Origin: Yersinia canariae
GTDB lineage: Bacteria > Pseudomonadota > Gammaproteobacteria > Enterobacterales > Enterobacteriaceae
Length of the DNA stretch: 64,000 bases
NCBI RefSeq assembly: GCF_009831415.1
Contig: NZ_CP043727.1
Coordinates: 186,001 to 250,000 of the forward strand
Direction: 5' to 3'
Of this stretch, positions 1 through 10,050 are shown in pieces. Position 1 is the first letter of the stretch. Every line of letters begins with the position of its first letter. The position numbers and the translations under genes were made by a program. Below the pieces are notes generated by a model. That model did no database searches, was not told where the DNA came from, and was given only the letters and a program-made list of their open reading frames with translations.

Positions 1-154
1 GATTCTGGGTATCCAAACCCGCAGCCAGACGAACTTTCCGTTTGATTCGGGCCAGCGTTTGGATACTGCCTGCCACCTCACGTACTACCAACATATGAAA
101 ACTGTTGGAGCCAAGATCGATGGCAGCATAAAGTGAGGTGGAACTTAGCATCAT
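1..154 (-). CDS. gppA: Guanosine-5'-triphosphate,3'-diphosphate pyrophosphatase GppA (5' part only)
   Basis: Only the N-terminus is present; the gene runs off the left edge. The reverse strand reads [19 protein letters not shown] and onward, the start of the Ppx/GppA fold (ASKHA-type ATPase, phosphate-1 loop DLGSNS). The family converts pppGpp to ppGpp in the stringent response and can hydrolyse polyphosphate. Two adjacent ATGs (154 and 151) are possible starts; the longer is used. It begins a few bases after the rhlB stop, so the two are probably co-transcribed, as in E. coli where rhlB and gppA are neighbours. Confidence 0.9.
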   Translation of the reverse strand, partial: MMLSSTSLYAAIDLGSNSFHMLVVREVAGSIQTLARIKRKVRLAAGLDTQN

Positions 155-157
155 TTA

Positions 158-1444
158 TCAGCTCGGTCGCTTACGGTTATTCCGCGGTGCACCACTGCGA
201 CGTGGGGCAGAGTTACGGCGTGGACCATTCCCAGTGCGGGTTCGGGCCAGACGTTTTGGCGCCGGCAGATCAGTTAATAGCGCATCGCTATTATATTTAC
301 TTACTGGAATGCTATGACCAGTGTAGGTCTCGATTGCCGGTAAGTTTAAGGCGTATTCTTCACAAGCCAGGCTGATGGAATGACCACTTTCGCCAGCACG
401 ACCAGTACGGCCAATGCGGTGAACATAGTCTTCACAGTCATCAGGTAGGTCATAGTTGAAGACATGGGTTACCAGTGGAATGTGTAGACCACGGGCGGCG
501 ACATCGGTGGCGACCAGAATATCCAAATCACCTTTGGTGAAATCTTCCAGAATTCTCAGGCGTTTTTTCTGCGCGACATCGCCGGTCAGCAGACCAACAC
601 GATGACCATCAGCAGCCAAGTGACCCCAAATTTCTTCGCAGCGATGCTTAGTATTTGCAAAAATAATGCAGCGATCTGGCCACTCTTCTTCAATCAACGT
701 CTGAAGCAGACGCATTTTTTCTTCATTTGAAGGGTAGAACAGCTCTTCCTGAATGCGGTGGCCGGTTTTTTGTAACGGTTCCACTTCAACATATTCGGCG
801 TTATTCATTTGTTCGAATGCTAATTCACGTACCCGGTACGAGAGTGTGGCAGAGAACAGCATGTTTAAACGCTGGTCAACGGAAGGCATACGGCGGAACA
901 GCCAGCGGATATCTTTAATAAAGCCCAGATCGTACATCCGATCAGCTTCATCTAACACCACAACCTGAATCGCACCGAGATTAATGTAATTTTGTTTTGC
1001 GTAATCGATTAAACGGCCAGTAGTACCGATCAGAATATCAACGCCACTTTCCAGCACTTTAAGCTGTTTATCGTAGCCATCACCACCGTAAGCCAAGCCT
1101 AATTTCAGCCCGGTTATTTGGGAAAGTGATTCTGCATCGGAGTGAATTTGTACGGCTAATTCACGAGTGGGAGCCATAATCAATGCGCGTGGCTGATTAG
1201 TCTGGCGACCCTCTTGCGCAGGGTGAGAAAGCAAATAATGGAAAGTAGACGCTAGAAATGCCAGCGTCTTGCCGGTCCCTGTTTGCGCCTGACCCGCTAC
1301 ATCACGCCCAGATAGGGTGAGTGGCAATGCTAACGCCTGGATCGGCGTACAATACTGAAACCCTTTGTTTTCAAGAGCTTCAATAACTAGCGGGTGCAGG
1401 GCGAAGTCGGAAAACTTCTGTTCGGTCAAGTGTGTTTTGCTCAT
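158..1444 (-). CDS. rhlB: ATP-dependent RNA helicase RhlB
   Basis: DEAD-box RNA helicase of 428 residues, the RNA-unwinding partner of RNase E in the degradosome. Visible motifs in order: Q motif near residue 9-37, Walker A AQTGTGKT (about 52-59), PTRELA, GTTGR, DEAD ([10 protein letters not shown], about 163-172), SAT, then the second RecA domain with VATDVAARG and [10 protein letters not shown]. The C-terminal tail is basic ([20 protein letters not shown]), as expected for RNA and RNase E contacts. It is transcribed away from trxA across a 118-base divergent gap and is followed closely by gppA. Confidence 0.97.
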   Translation of the reverse strand: MSKTHLTEQKFSDFALHPLVIEALENKGFQYCTPIQALALPLTLSGRDVAGQAQTGTGKTLAFLASTFHYLLSHPAQEGRQTNQPRALIMAPTRELAVQIHSDAESLSQITGLKLGLAYGGDGYDKQLKVLESGVDILIGTTGRLIDYAKQNYINLGAIQVVVLDEADRMYDLGFIKDIRWLFRRMPSVDQRLNMLFSATLSYRVRELAFEQMNNAEYVEVEPLQKTGHRIQEELFYPSNEEKMRLLQTLIEEEWPDRCIIFANTKHRCEEIWGHLAADGHRVGLLTGDVAQKKRLRILEDFTKGDLDILVATDVAARGLHIPLVTHVFNYDLPDDCEDYVHRIGRTGRAGESGHSISLACEEYALNLPAIETYTGHSIPVSKYNSDALLTDLPAPKRLARTRTGNGPRRNSAPRRSGAPRNNRKRPS

Positions 1445-1562
1445 AGTGTGGTAGAATATCAGCTAACTATTGCTTTACGAAAGCGTATCCGGTGAAATAA
1501 AGTCATCCTATTGTTGGTTAATGCTACACCAACGAGGTAGACACAATCCTTTGGAGTAGAAC

Positions 1563-1889
1563 ATGAGCGATAAAATTATTCACCTGAGTGACGACAGCTT
1601 CGACACAGACGTGCTGAAAGCCGAGGGCCTGGTTCTGGTCGATTTCTGGGCTGAATGGTGTGGTCCGTGCAAGATGATTGCTCCGATTTTGGATGAAATT
1701 GCTGAAGAGTATGCAGGCAGACTTACCATTACTAAATTGAATATTGATGACAACCAGGGTACGGCACCAAAATACGGTATCCGTGGCATCCCTACGCTGT
1801 TGTTATTCCGTGACGGTGAAGTTGTGGCAACCAAGGTTGGTGCCTTGTCTAAAGGTCAACTTAAAGAATTCTTGGATGCGAATCTGTAA
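1563..1889 (+). CDS. trxA: Thioredoxin 1
   Basis: Cytoplasmic thiol-disulfide reductant of 108 residues, the normal size. The active site WCGPCK is at about residues 32-37, with the buried Asp (VDFWAEWCG) and the cis-proline segment GIRGIPT near residue 72-78, all intact. GGAGTAGAAC just before the ATG gives a good ribosome binding site. It sits between divergent rhlB and rho, the conserved enterobacterial order. The reduced form donates electrons to ribonucleotide reductase, PAPS reductase and methionine sulfoxide reductase. Confidence 0.98.
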   Translation: MSDKIIHLSDDSFDTDVLKAEGLVLVDFWAEWCGPCKMIAPILDEIAEEYAGRLTITKLNIDDNQGTAPKYGIRGIPTLLLFRDGEVVATKVGALSKGQLKEFLDANL

Positions 1890-2468
1890 GTGACATTAGC
1901 GGGTTAGTACCTAAAGTCATTGAAGTTGCAGCAAGGCAGCAAACGAGCAAATCCCGATGAGTTGACTCAGGTCAGTTATTCGGGTGAGTCAGAGCTGCTA
2001 ACAGCGCTTCCGCTTCAAGGCTGTAGGGTATGTTTAGCGGCAGTTGTGATTTCTCACACTGACCGCTAGACGCCTGCAAAGAAGCGTGTTAAGTTTACTC
2101 TACTGCATATAGAACATTCCTGTGTATTGAGTCCGGGTTTGTAGCATCTAGCTTATTCTTTAGTATCTAATAAATAGTCTGTAGCATCTAAATAGTTTGA
2201 ATCTAAAGCTTTACTCTATGTCGAAATAATTTGTGTTGAGAATATGTATGAACTCAATCGGTTTTTGACAGTCTAGTGTTTTACAAAATCAGTCTAAGGC
2301 ACCTTCAATCTTTACACCGTTGTGTCGCGCATTCTTGCGTAAGTCATTACTTGCGTGGTTTGGCCCAAGGCCGGTGATTGAATGTCCCATTAAACAGGCA
2401 CGGATGACGCTGCCATACCATTCACGACCATAGTTCGAGACATACCCCGAGTTTAAGAACCCACCATT
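1890..2468 (+). other. Long trxA-rho intergenic region / rho leader
   Basis: About 580 bases without a convincing gene. It holds the ERIC copy at 1908-2030, then an AT-rich stretch with ATCTA words recurring about every 20 bases (2145, 2164, 2185, 2210), then a TTGACA -35-like hexamer at 2265 without a clear -10. In E. coli rho is preceded by a long untranslated leader where Rho terminates its own transcription, with a short leader peptide rhoL. A 9-codon ORF (ATG at 2404, stop 2431-2433) lies in the right place but does not resemble the E. coli peptide as I recall it. Autoregulation here is inference. Confidence 0.5.
1908..2030 (-). repeat. ERIC element (diverged), reverse orientation
   Basis: An imperfect palindrome of about 123 bp bounded by TACC and GGTA. 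Its reverse complement aligns with the elements at 9821-9943 and 29220-29346: terminal CTTGAAG/TTGCAACTTCAA arms, a central CACCCGA...TCATCGGG stem, and the TTGCTGCCTTGCTGCAACTT block near one end. It begins 18 bases after the trxA stop and could fold into a long hairpin at the 3' end of the trxA transcript. Confidence 0.7.
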
Positions 2469-3728
2469 ATGAATCTTACCGAATTAAAGAACACGCCGGT
2501 TTCTGATCTGATAACACTTGGCGAAAATATGGGGCTGGAAAACCTAGCCCGGATGCGTAAACAAGATATTATTTTCTCTATCCTTAAGCAGCACGCGAAA
2601 AGTGGAGAAGATATCTTCGGTGACGGTGTGTTGGAGATATTGCAGGATGGATTTGGTTTCCTCCGTTCTGCAGACAGCTCCTACCTCGCCGGCCCTGACG
2701 ACATCTACGTATCCCCAAGCCAAATTCGCCGTTTCAACCTCCGCACTGGTGATACCGTTGCCGGTAAGATTCGTCCACCTAAAGAGGGTGAGCGTTACTT
2801 TGCATTGTTGAAAGTTAACGAAGTTAACTATGACAAACCGGAAAATGCGCGTAACAAAATTCTATTCGAAAACTTAACTCCATTGCATGCCAACTCTCGT
2901 CTGCGCATGGAACGAGGTAATGGTTCGACTGAAGATTTGACTGCCCGTGTACTTGATTTGGCATCGCCAATCGGTCGTGGTCAGCGTGGGCTGATTGTGG
3001 CTCCGCCAAAAGCGGGTAAAACCATGCTGTTGCAGAATATTGCCACCAGCATTGCTTACAATCACCCTGATTGCGTATTGATGGTATTGCTGATTGACGA
3101 GCGCCCGGAAGAAGTGACCGAGATGCAGCGTCTGGTGAAAGGTGAAGTTATTGCTTCAACTTTCGACGAGCCAGCATCCCGCCACGTTCAAGTTGCTGAA
3201 ATGGTTATCGAGAAAGCGAAACGTCTGGTTGAGCATAAAAAAGACGTTATCATTTTACTGGACTCCATTACCCGTTTGGCCCGTGCATACAACACCGTCG
3301 TGCCTGCTTCAGGTAAAGTTCTGACTGGTGGTGTGGATGCCAACGCCTTGCATCGTCCTAAGCGTTTCTTTGGTGCTGCTCGTAATGTTGAAGAGGGCGG
3401 GAGCCTGACCATCATTGCCACCGCATTGGTTGATACCGGTTCTAAAATGGATGAAGTTATCTATGAAGAATTTAAAGGTACCGGCAACATGGAACTGCAT
3501 CTGTCGCGTAAAATCGCAGAGAAACGTGTGTTCCCAGCCATTGATTTCAACCGCTCAGGCACGCGTAAAGAAGAGCTGCTGACAACCACTGAAGAGCTGC
3601 AAAAAATGTGGATCCTGCGTCGTATCCTTCATCCAATGGGTGAAATCGATGCAATGGAGTTCCTCATCAGCAAATTGGCTACAGCGAAAACCAACGATCA
3701 GTTCTTCGATAACATGAGACGTTCGTAG
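2469..3728 (+). CDS. rho: Transcription termination factor Rho
   Basis: Hexameric RNA-dependent ATPase of 419 residues, full length. The N-terminal helical domain and RNA-binding OSB fold (GYGFL-like DGFGFLRS at about 60-67) precede the RecA-like motor with Walker A APPKAGKT (about 178-185), Walker [16 protein letters not shown] (about 261-275), Q-loop and R-loop segments. It loads on C-rich unstructured RNA and releases RNA polymerase. The ATG follows CCACCATT rather than a strong Shine-Dalgarno, as in E. coli. A strong intrinsic terminator follows at 3803. Confidence 0.99.
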   Translation: MNLTELKNTPVSDLITLGENMGLENLARMRKQDIIFSILKQHAKSGEDIFGDGVLEILQDGFGFLRSADSSYLAGPDDIYVSPSQIRRFNLRTGDTVAGKIRPPKEGERYFALLKVNEVNYDKPENARNKILFENLTPLHANSRLRMERGNGSTEDLTARVLDLASPIGRGQRGLIVAPPKAGKTMLLQNIATSIAYNHPDCVLMVLLIDERPEEVTEMQRLVKGEVIASTFDEPASRHVQVAEMVIEKAKRLVEHKKDVIILLDSITRLARAYNTVVPASGKVLTGGVDANALHRPKRFFGAARNVEEGGSLTIIATALVDTGSKMDEVIYEEFKGTGNMELHLSRKIAEKRVFPAIDFNRSGTRKEELLTTTEELQKMWILRRILHPMGEIDAMEFLISKLATAKTNDQFFDNMRRS

Positions 3729-3802
3729 GTTTTTTACCCGCAGAAATTGGGTTGCAGTTAATACGCTGTAGCTTCAAGTTCGAAAGGGTAGCAAAATTAA
3801 AC

Positions 3803-3833
3803 AAAACGCCACGCGCAGTCGTGGCGTTTTTTG
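3803..3833 (+). terminator. Rho-independent terminator after rho
   Basis: Stem AACGCCACG / CGTGGCGTT with a CGCAGT-type loop, followed by TTTTTTG. It lies 75 bases after the rho stop and separates rho from the ECA operon. Confidence 0.9.
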
Positions 3834-4065
3834 TATTTGGAATATACGATAGCCGGGATTGTTATCTACTCAGTGGATATGTAATCGAACCAACTAATAG
3901 TTTGGTAATTATTCTCATTAGCAACGAGAAAAGACTAAAAATAGAGTTGGGAATAACAACCAAGGCTGTCATCATATTCAGAAATAACTGAAAGCATAGG
4001 GAAGGCATGGTATACGCCAAGCCACATGCTAAGCTGTCGTATCTTTTTGCAGAGAGCGGTTAAAC
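3834..4065 (+). other. rho-wecA intergenic region
   Basis: About 230 AT-rich bases between the rho terminator and wecA that should hold the ECA operon promoter. No JUMPstart/ops element and no clearly consensus -35/-10 pair was found by eye. The ORF that runs through the rho terminator into this region is not credible as a gene. Confidence 0.4.
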
Positions 4066-5163
4066 GTGAATTTACTCACTATGAGTACTGAAATATTTGT
4101 TATTTTCCTGTTTTCTCTGGCATTTTTATTTGTTGCTCGCAAAGTTGCCAAGAAAATTGGATTGGTCGATAAACCTAACTATCGCAAACGTCACCAAGGG
4201 TTGATCCCATTAGTGGGCGGAATATCCGTGTTTGCTGGTATTTGTTTTACCTTTCTGATTACTAATCAGCAAATCCCACATTTCCGCTTATATCTTGGGT
4301 GTGCCGGTTTATTGGTGTTCGTTGGTGCGTTAGACGATCGCTTCGATATCAGCGTAAAAATTCGTGCTTTTGTTCAGGCGCTGGTCGGTATCGCTATGAT
4401 GGCGATCGCCGGGCTTTATTTACGCAGTCTGGGGCATGCTTTTGGCCCTTGGGAAATGGTATTAGGGCCGTTTGGTTATGTCGTCACATTATTTGCAGTG
4501 TGGGCGGCAATCAATGCTTTCAATATGGTCGATGGTATTGATGGTTTACTCGGCGGGCTTTCCTGTGTCTCTTTTGGTGCCATGGGTATTTTGCTGTATC
4601 AAAGTGGCCAAATGGCATTAGCACTGTGGTGCTTTGCGATGATTGCCGCCATTTTGCCTTATATCTTGCTGAACCTTGGTTTATTAGGACGCCGTTACAA
4701 GGTCTTTATGGGGGATGCGGGTAGCACTCTGATTGGTTTCACCGCCATTTGGGTGTTATTGCAAAGTACTCAAGGGAATGCGCACCCTGTTAACCCAGTG
4801 ACTGCATTATGGATTATTGCCATTCCATTGATGGATATGATTGCCATCATGTATCGGCGTTTACGTAAAGGAATGAGTCCTTTCTCACCCGACCGCCAAC
4901 ATATCCATCACTTGATTATGCGTGCTGGCTTTACTTCGCGGCAGGCATTTGTCTTAATCACCCTGGCTGCGGCGTTGTTAGCGGCAGTGGGTGTCATCGG
5001 CGAACGGCTGACATTCGTGCCTGAATGGGTCATGTTGGCACTATTCTTGCTTGCATTTCTGTTGTATGGCTACTGCATTAAACGGGCATGGCGAGTGGCG
5101 CGTTTTATCAAGCGTATCAAGCGCCGGATGCGCCGTGCATCGCAAAATAAGCATGAATCTTAA
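4066..5163 (+). CDS. wecA: Undecaprenyl-phosphate GlcNAc-1-phosphate transferase WecA
   Basis: Integral inner-membrane enzyme of 365 residues that transfers GlcNAc-1-P from UDP-GlcNAc to undecaprenyl phosphate, making lipid I of ECA and priming many O-antigens. About 11 hydrophobic segments are visible. Family signatures are DDRFD (about 90-94), the NAFNMVDGIDGL loop (about 151-162), the MGDAGS segment (about 216-221) and the cytoplasmic HIHH motif (about 280-283). The GTG at 4066 gives MNLLTMSTE, matching the E. coli N-terminus; the ATG at 4081 would cut it short. It is the first gene of the ECA operon. Confidence 0.97.
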   Translation: MNLLTMSTEIFVIFLFSLAFLFVARKVAKKIGLVDKPNYRKRHQGLIPLVGGISVFAGICFTFLITNQQIPHFRLYLGCAGLLVFVGALDDRFDISVKIRAFVQALVGIAMMAIAGLYLRSLGHAFGPWEMVLGPFGYVVTLFAVWAAINAFNMVDGIDGLLGGLSCVSFGAMGILLYQSGQMALALWCFAMIAAILPYILLNLGLLGRRYKVFMGDAGSTLIGFTAIWVLLQSTQGNAHPVNPVTALWIIAIPLMDMIAIMYRRLRKGMSPFSPDRQHIHHLIMRAGFTSRQAFVLITLAAALLAAVGVIGERLTFVPEWVMLALFLLAFLLYGYCIKRAWRVARFIKRIKRRMRRASQNKHES

Positions 5164-5180
5164 CCAGAGGCTTTTAGGCA

Positions 5181-6260
5181 GTGATGAAACCAGAATCTAT
5201 GTCGACTGATAAAACAGGATCTACCAATAATGAGCCCGTTGTGGATAACGAGTTAGATATCCGCAGCCTGTGCCGCACTCTTTGGCGTGGTAAAGTGTGG
5301 ATTATCGGTATGGCAATTCTTTTTGCTGCGATAGCGCTGGGTGTTTCCTACTTGGTGAAACAACAGTGGAGTGCGACCGCCATTACAGACAGGCCAACAG
5401 TTAACAATTTGGGGGGTTATTATTCTCAGCAGCAGTTTTTGCGTAATCTGGATAGCCGCGTGAATAGTGGTGTTGCCAGTGAGCAACCCGGTATCTCTGA
5501 CGAAGCATACAGTGAATTTATTACTCAGTTAGCTGCTTACGATACCCGCCGTGATTTTTGGCTACAAACTGATTACTACAAACAGCGATTGGAAGGTGAT
5601 GCTAAGGCGGATGCCGCATTACTGGATGAACTGGTGAATAATATTGTTTTCACCCCACGTGACGACAAAAAAATGCTGAATGACAGCATCAAATTGACGG
5701 CCGAAACCGCTTCTGACTCCAATAAACTACTGCGCAATTACATTGATTTTGCCAGCCAACGTGCTGCCAGCCATTTGAATGATGAAATTCAGGGCGCATG
5801 GGCTGCTCGCACTCAGTCAATGAAAGCTCAGGTTAAACGCCAGGAAGCTGTTGCCCAAGCCGTATTTGACCGCGAAGTTACTGCGGTTAAACAAGCTTTG
5901 AAAGTGGCTAGCCAGCAAGGGATTAATCGCAATCAAACGGACACGCCGGCTGAACAACTACCTGATTCCAAAATGTTTATGCTAGGTAAACCAATGCTTG
6001 AAGCCCGTTTGGAAACATTACAGGCTACCGGCCCAAGTTTTGATATTGATTACGATCAGAACCGAGCAATGCTGGCAACATTGAACGTCGGTCCGACGCT
6101 GGATAAAACATTCCAGGCTTACCGTTACTTACGCACACCAGAAGATCCGGTTACCCGTGACAGCCCGCGTCGTGTATTCCTGCTGATTATGTGGGGTGCG
6201 ATAGGGGCATTGGTCGGGGCGGGTGTGGTGTTGGTTCGTCGTACCAGTACGCAAGCATAA
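5181..6260 (+). CDS. wzzE: ECA polysaccharide chain-length modulator WzzE
   Basis: Polysaccharide co-polymerase that sets the modal number of ECA repeats together with the WzyE polymerase. The Wzz layout is clear: a first membrane helix at about residues 36-56 (WIIGMAILFAAIALGVSYLV), a large periplasmic, partly coiled-coil domain, and a second helix near 335-352 preceded by the proline-rich segment APEDP-like TPEDPVTRDSPRR. The GTG at 5181 is directly followed by an ATG at 5184, which is equally likely as the start. It lies 17 bases after wecA. Confidence 0.95.
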   Translation: MMKPESMSTDKTGSTNNEPVVDNELDIRSLCRTLWRGKVWIIGMAILFAAIALGVSYLVKQQWSATAITDRPTVNNLGGYYSQQQFLRNLDSRVNSGVASEQPGISDEAYSEFITQLAAYDTRRDFWLQTDYYKQRLEGDAKADAALLDELVNNIVFTPRDDKKMLNDSIKLTAETASDSNKLLRNYIDFASQRAASHLNDEIQGAWAARTQSMKAQVKRQEAVAQAVFDREVTAVKQALKVASQQGINRNQTDTPAEQLPDSKMFMLGKPMLEARLETLQATGPSFDIDYDQNRAMLATLNVGPTLDKTFQAYRYLRTPEDPVTRDSPRRVFLLIMWGAIGALVGAGVVLVRRTSTQA

Positions 6261-6301
6261 CCCGTGCCGTGAAGCGCAAAGTAATATTGACTATGAAGTA
6301 A

Positions 6302-6320
6302 TGGGCGCATTGTGCGCCCA
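6302..6320 (+). other. Intercistronic stem-loop wzzE-wecB
   Basis: TGGGCGCA-TTG-TGCGCCCA is an 8-bp perfect GC-rich stem in the 106-base gap between wzzE and wecB. There is no U-run, so it is more likely an RNA-stability or processing hairpin than a terminator. Confidence 0.55.
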
Positions 6321-6366
6321 ACTTGCAGGCGTTGTCTGCGGCTAACTGACCTTAAAGAGATTCACT

Positions 6367-7497
6367 GTGAAAGTGTTGACTGTTTTTGGCACCCGGCCTG
6401 AAGCCATTAAAATGGCTCCTCTGGTGCATGCTTTGGCTCAGGATGAAGCCTTTGAATCAAGAGTTTGTGTCACTGCTCAGCATCGTGAGATGCTGGATCA
6501 GGTGTTGCGTTTATTTGAGATTCAACCGGATTATGATTTGAATATCATGAAGCCGGGACAGGGATTAACGGAAATAACTTGCCGTATTCTGGAAGGGCTA
6601 AAGCCCGTTCTGGCGGAGTTTAAGCCGGATGTCATTTTGGTGCACGGCGATACGACGACGACATTGTCGACCAGCCTTGCCGCCTTTTATCACCGCATCC
6701 CTGTTGGGCATGTCGAAGCGGGCTTACGCACTGGGAATCTCTATTCTCCGTGGCCAGAAGAAGCCAACCGCCAATTGACCGGCCATCTTGCCATGTATCA
6801 TTTTGCTCCGACGGAAAACTCGCGGCAAAACCTGTTACGTGAAATGGTGCCGGAAAACCGTATCTTTGTGACGGGTAATACCGTGATTGATGCGCTGTTC
6901 TGGGTGCGGGATCGGGTTATGAATAACCCAGAGTTACGTGCCAGCTTGGCGGAGCGCTATCCATTCCTCGATACCAAGAAGAAGATGATTCTGGTCACTG
7001 GCCATCGCCGTGAGAGCTTTGGGGGTGGGTTTGAGAGGATCTGTAGCGCATTAGCTGAAATTGCGCGCAAACATCCCGATGTGCAGGTGGTTTATCCGGT
7101 ACATCTCAACCCTAACGTCAGTGAGCCGGTCAATCGTATTCTGAAAGGTATTGATAATATCATTCTGATCGACCCGCAAGATTATCTGCCATTCGTTTAT
7201 CTGATGAACCATGCCTACCTGATCTTGACAGATTCCGGGGGTATTCAGGAAGAAGCTCCTTCATTAGGTAAGCCGGTACTGGTGATGCGTGATACCACTG
7301 AACGCCCGGAAGCAGTAGATTCCGGTACAGTTTTGTTGGTTGGCACTAATATTAATAAAATTGTCGATGCAGTGACCCGCTTGCTGACTGATGAAACTGC
7401 CTATCATCAAATGACGCGGGCGCACAATCCTTACGGTGACGGGCATGCCTGTCAACGCATCCTTGAAGCTTTAAAGAATCATCAGGTGACGCTATGA
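6367..7497 (+). CDS. wecB: UDP-N-acetylglucosamine 2-epimerase (non-hydrolysing)
   Basis: Converts UDP-GlcNAc to UDP-ManNAc, the first step to the second ECA sugar. The 376 residues match the family. Visible signatures: [12 protein letters not shown] (8-19), the HGDTTTT block (about 95-101), HVEAGLRTG (about 117-125), [10 protein letters not shown] (about 212-221) and [13 protein letters not shown] [12 protein letters not shown] (about 288-299). The start is GTG (6367). Its 3' end overlaps wecC by four bases, suggesting translational coupling. Confidence 0.98.
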   Translation: MKVLTVFGTRPEAIKMAPLVHALAQDEAFESRVCVTAQHREMLDQVLRLFEIQPDYDLNIMKPGQGLTEITCRILEGLKPVLAEFKPDVILVHGDTTTTLSTSLAAFYHRIPVGHVEAGLRTGNLYSPWPEEANRQLTGHLAMYHFAPTENSRQNLLREMVPENRIFVTGNTVIDALFWVRDRVMNNPELRASLAERYPFLDTKKKMILVTGHRRESFGGGFERICSALAEIARKHPDVQVVYPVHLNPNVSEPVNRILKGIDNIILIDPQDYLPFVYLMNHAYLILTDSGGIQEEAPSLGKPVLVMRDTTERPEAVDSGTVLLVGTNINKIVDAVTRLLTDETAYHQMTRAHNPYGDGHACQRILEALKNHQVTL

Positions 7498-8756
7498 GTT
7501 TTGAAACTATTTCTGTTATCGGTCTTGGGTATATTGGCCTGCCAACTGCTGCCGCTTTCGCGTCGCGCAAGAAGAAAGTTATTGGTGTTGACGTCAATGC
7601 CCATGCGGTTGAAACCATTAATCGCGGTGCAATCCATATCGTGGAGCCGGACTTAGATAAAGTGGTGAAGATTGCTGTTGAAGGGGGTTACCTGCAAGCC
7701 GTAACCAAGCCACTGCCAGCAGATGCGTTTCTAATTGCCGTACCGACACCGTTTAAAGGCGATCATGAGCCGGATATGGTTTTTGTTGAATCAGCGGCTA
7801 AATCTATTGCTCCTGTTTTGAAAAAAGGCGATTTGGTCATTCTGGAGTCGACTTCTCCTGTCGGCGCCACGGAACAAATGGCCCAATGGCTGGCTGAAGC
7901 TCGCCCTGATTTGAGCTTCCCACAGACCGCGGGTGAAGAAGCGGATATTAACATCGCTTATTGCCCTGAGCGCGTATTGCCGGGTCAGGTGATGGTTGAA
8001 CTGATTCAGAACGACCGTGTTATCGGCGGTATGACACCAAAATGTTCTGCTCGCGCCAGTGAATTGTACAAAATCTTCCTGGAAGGCGAATGTGTGGTGA
8101 CGAACTCCCGCACGGCAGAAATGTGTAAGCTGACTGAAAACAGTTTCCGTGACGTGAACATTGCTTTCGCCAATGAATTGTCTCTGATTTGTGATGCGCA
8201 AGGAATCAATGTGTGGGAGCTGATTCGCCTGGCGAATCGTCATCCACGGGTGAATATTTTGCAGCCAGGCCCAGGTGTTGGTGGCCACTGTATCGCTGTT
8301 GACCCTTGGTTTATTGTGTCTCAGAACCCAGAGTTAGCGCGTCTTATCCACACTGCGCGTTTGGTGAATGACGGCAAACCACTGTGGGTTGTTGACCGTG
8401 TTAAAGCTGCCGTAGCTGATTGTCTGGCAGCGACTGACAAACGTGCTTCTGAAGTCAAAATTGCCTGTTTCGGTTTGGCCTTTAAGCCAAACATTGATGA
8501 CCTGCGCGAAAGCCCGGCCGTTGAAATCGCGCATTTGATTGCTGAATGGCATGCTGGTGAAACATTGGTGGTTGAACCTAATGTTGAGCAATTGCCGAAG
8601 TCTCTGGCGGGTAACGTTGCCCTGAAAGATACCGCAACAGCCTTGCAGCAAGCGGATGTGCTGGTGATGTTGGTTGATCATAGCCAATTCAAAGCCATCA
8701 AACCTGAAGATGTGAAGCAATCGTGGATTGTGGACACCAAAGGAGTATGGCGTTGA
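7494..8756 (+). CDS. wecC: UDP-N-acetyl-D-mannosamine dehydrogenase
   Basis: NAD-dependent four-electron oxidation of UDP-ManNAc to UDP-ManNAcA, the acidic ECA sugar. The 420-residue protein has the Rossmann motif GLGYIGLP (about 10-17), the STSPVGATE segment (about 121-129), the catalytic Cys in [13 protein letters not shown] (about 260-272), and [16 protein letters not shown] in the C-terminal domain. It overlaps wecB by ATGA and rffG by TTGA. Confidence 0.98.
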   Translation: MSFETISVIGLGYIGLPTAAAFASRKKKVIGVDVNAHAVETINRGAIHIVEPDLDKVVKIAVEGGYLQAVTKPLPADAFLIAVPTPFKGDHEPDMVFVESAAKSIAPVLKKGDLVILESTSPVGATEQMAQWLAEARPDLSFPQTAGEEADINIAYCPERVLPGQVMVELIQNDRVIGGMTPKCSARASELYKIFLEGECVVTNSRTAEMCKLTENSFRDVNIAFANELSLICDAQGINVWELIRLANRHPRVNILQPGPGVGGHCIAVDPWFIVSQNPELARLIHTARLVNDGKPLWVVDRVKAAVADCLAATDKRASEVKIACFGLAFKPNIDDLRESPAVEIAHLIAEWHAGETLVVEPNVEQLPKSLAGNVALKDTATALQQADVLVMLVDHSQFKAIKPEDVKQSWIVDTKGVWR

Positions 8757-9820
8757 GACGTATTCTAGTCACAGGTGGGGCCGGATTTATCGGCTCCGCA
8801 GTGGTAAGACATATTATCAATGGCACTTCAGATAGCGTGGTGGTGGTTGATAAACTCACCTACGCGGGCAATTTGGAGTCACTGGCAGTTGTCGCGCAAA
8901 GCGAGCGCTATGCTTTCGAACAGGTTGATATCTGCTCTCGTGCTGAGCTGGACCGCGTTTTTGCACAATATCAACCCGATGTCGTAATGCATCTGGCGGC
9001 AGAAAGTCATGTTGACCGCTCAATTGATGGCCCAGCGGCCTTTATCGAAACTAACGTCGTGGGCACTTACCAGATGTTAGAGGCGGCGCGTCATTACTGG
9101 TTGCAACTGAGCGCTGAGGCAAAACTGGCGTTTCGCTTCCACCATATCTCGACGGACGAGGTGTATGGTGACCTGCATGGCACGGATGATTTGTTTACTG
9201 AAACAACGCCTTATGCACCAAGTAGCCCTTATTCTGCCTCCAAAGCATCCAGTGACCATTTAGTCCGGGCTTGGCTGCGAACCTATGGCTTACCGACCTT
9301 GGTGACCAATTGCTCAAATAACTACGGCCCGTATCATTTCCCTGAGAAATTGATCCCGCTGGTTATTTTGAATGCGCTCGCGGGAAAACCGTTGCCAGTA
9401 TATGGCAATGGCGCACAAGTTCGCGATTGGCTGTTTGTTGAAGACCATGCTCGGGCCTTATATCAGGTTGTTACCGAAGGTGTCGTTGGCGAGACGTACA
9501 ATATTGGCGGCCATAACGAGCGCAAGAATATTGAAGTGGTTGAAACCATCTGCGCCCTGCTCGATGAACTGGTTCCCGCAAAACCGGCAGGAATTACTCA
9601 CTATCGTGACCTGATTACCTATGTGAAAGACCGGCCGGGCCATGATATGCGTTATGCCATTGATGCAGGTAAAATTGAGCGGGAACTAGGTTGGCGACCG
9701 CAGGAAACCTTCGAAAGTGGTATCCGCAAAACCGTATTATGGTATTTGAACAACGAATCTTGGTGGCGACGTGTTCAGGATGGTTCTTATGCCGGTGAGC
9801 GTTTGGGCTTGAGTGACTGA
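8753..9820 (+). CDS. rffG: dTDP-glucose 4,6-dehydratase
   Basis: Short-chain dehydrogenase/reductase making TDP-4-keto-6-deoxyglucose for the Fuc4NAc branch of ECA. Visible: NAD motif TGGAGFIG (6-13), the STDEVYGDL block (about 132-140) carrying catalytic Asp/Glu, and YxxxK (YSASK, about 159-163). Start choice: the TTG at 8753 lies 7 bases after AGGAG (8741-8745), overlaps the wecC stop as TTGA, and gives 355 residues, equal to E. coli RffG. The in-frame ATG at 8747 is only 1 base from the Shine-Dalgarno and is rejected. An ERIC element begins directly after its stop. Confidence 0.95.
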   Translation: MRRILVTGGAGFIGSAVVRHIINGTSDSVVVVDKLTYAGNLESLAVVAQSERYAFEQVDICSRAELDRVFAQYQPDVVMHLAAESHVDRSIDGPAAFIETNVVGTYQMLEAARHYWLQLSAEAKLAFRFHHISTDEVYGDLHGTDDLFTETTPYAPSSPYSASKASSDHLVRAWLRTYGLPTLVTNCSNNYGPYHFPEKLIPLVILNALAGKPLPVYGNGAQVRDWLFVEDHARALYQVVTEGVVGETYNIGGHNERKNIEVVETICALLDELVPAKPAGITHYRDLITYVKDRPGHDMRYAIDAGKIERELGWRPQETFESGIRKTVLWYLNNESWWRRVQDGSYAGERLGLSD

Positions 9821-9943
9821 TACTCTTCATCTTTCAAGTTGCAGATGTGTTGGTTGCGCTCGGTCACCCGAATCACTGACTTATGTCAGCTCATCGGGAT
9901 TTCCTTGCTTGCCGCCTTCCTGCACCTTGAAATCTATAGAGTA
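9821..9943 (+). repeat. ERIC element inside the ECA operon
   Basis: A 123-bp imperfect palindrome bounded by TACTC and GAGTA, with arms TTTCAAGTTGCA (9832-9843) and TGCACCTTGAAA (9921-9932) and a central stem CACCCGA...TCATCGGG. It carries the CTTGCCGCCTTCCTGCA block shared with the copy at 29220. It starts at the first base after the rffG stop codon, so it is transcribed as part of the operon and should fold into a long hairpin in the mRNA. Confidence 0.8.
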
Positions 9944-10050
9944 TTTCGCTGGGTGATTGACGATAGGTTCGAAGTTTATTAATCATTGGGATGGCATCAT
10001 TCAATATTTTGCATGATGTTTTCAAGACATTGTATGTCTTAGGAGATCGT

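Noticed and set aside
3752..3991. 79-codon plus-strand ORF after rho
   Set aside because: It runs straight through the strong rho terminator stem-loop, has no convincing ribosome binding site and resembles no family.
7791..8288. 165-codon minus-strand ORF
   Set aside because: Lies entirely antisense inside wecC, which is a clear, full-length gene; the composition (many Gln/His/Phe) is that of a reverse-frame shadow.
9957..9985. Possible promoter between the ERIC element and rffH (TTGACG)
   Set aside because: No -10 at an accepted spacing matches better than about half of the consensus; not enough to call an internal promoter.
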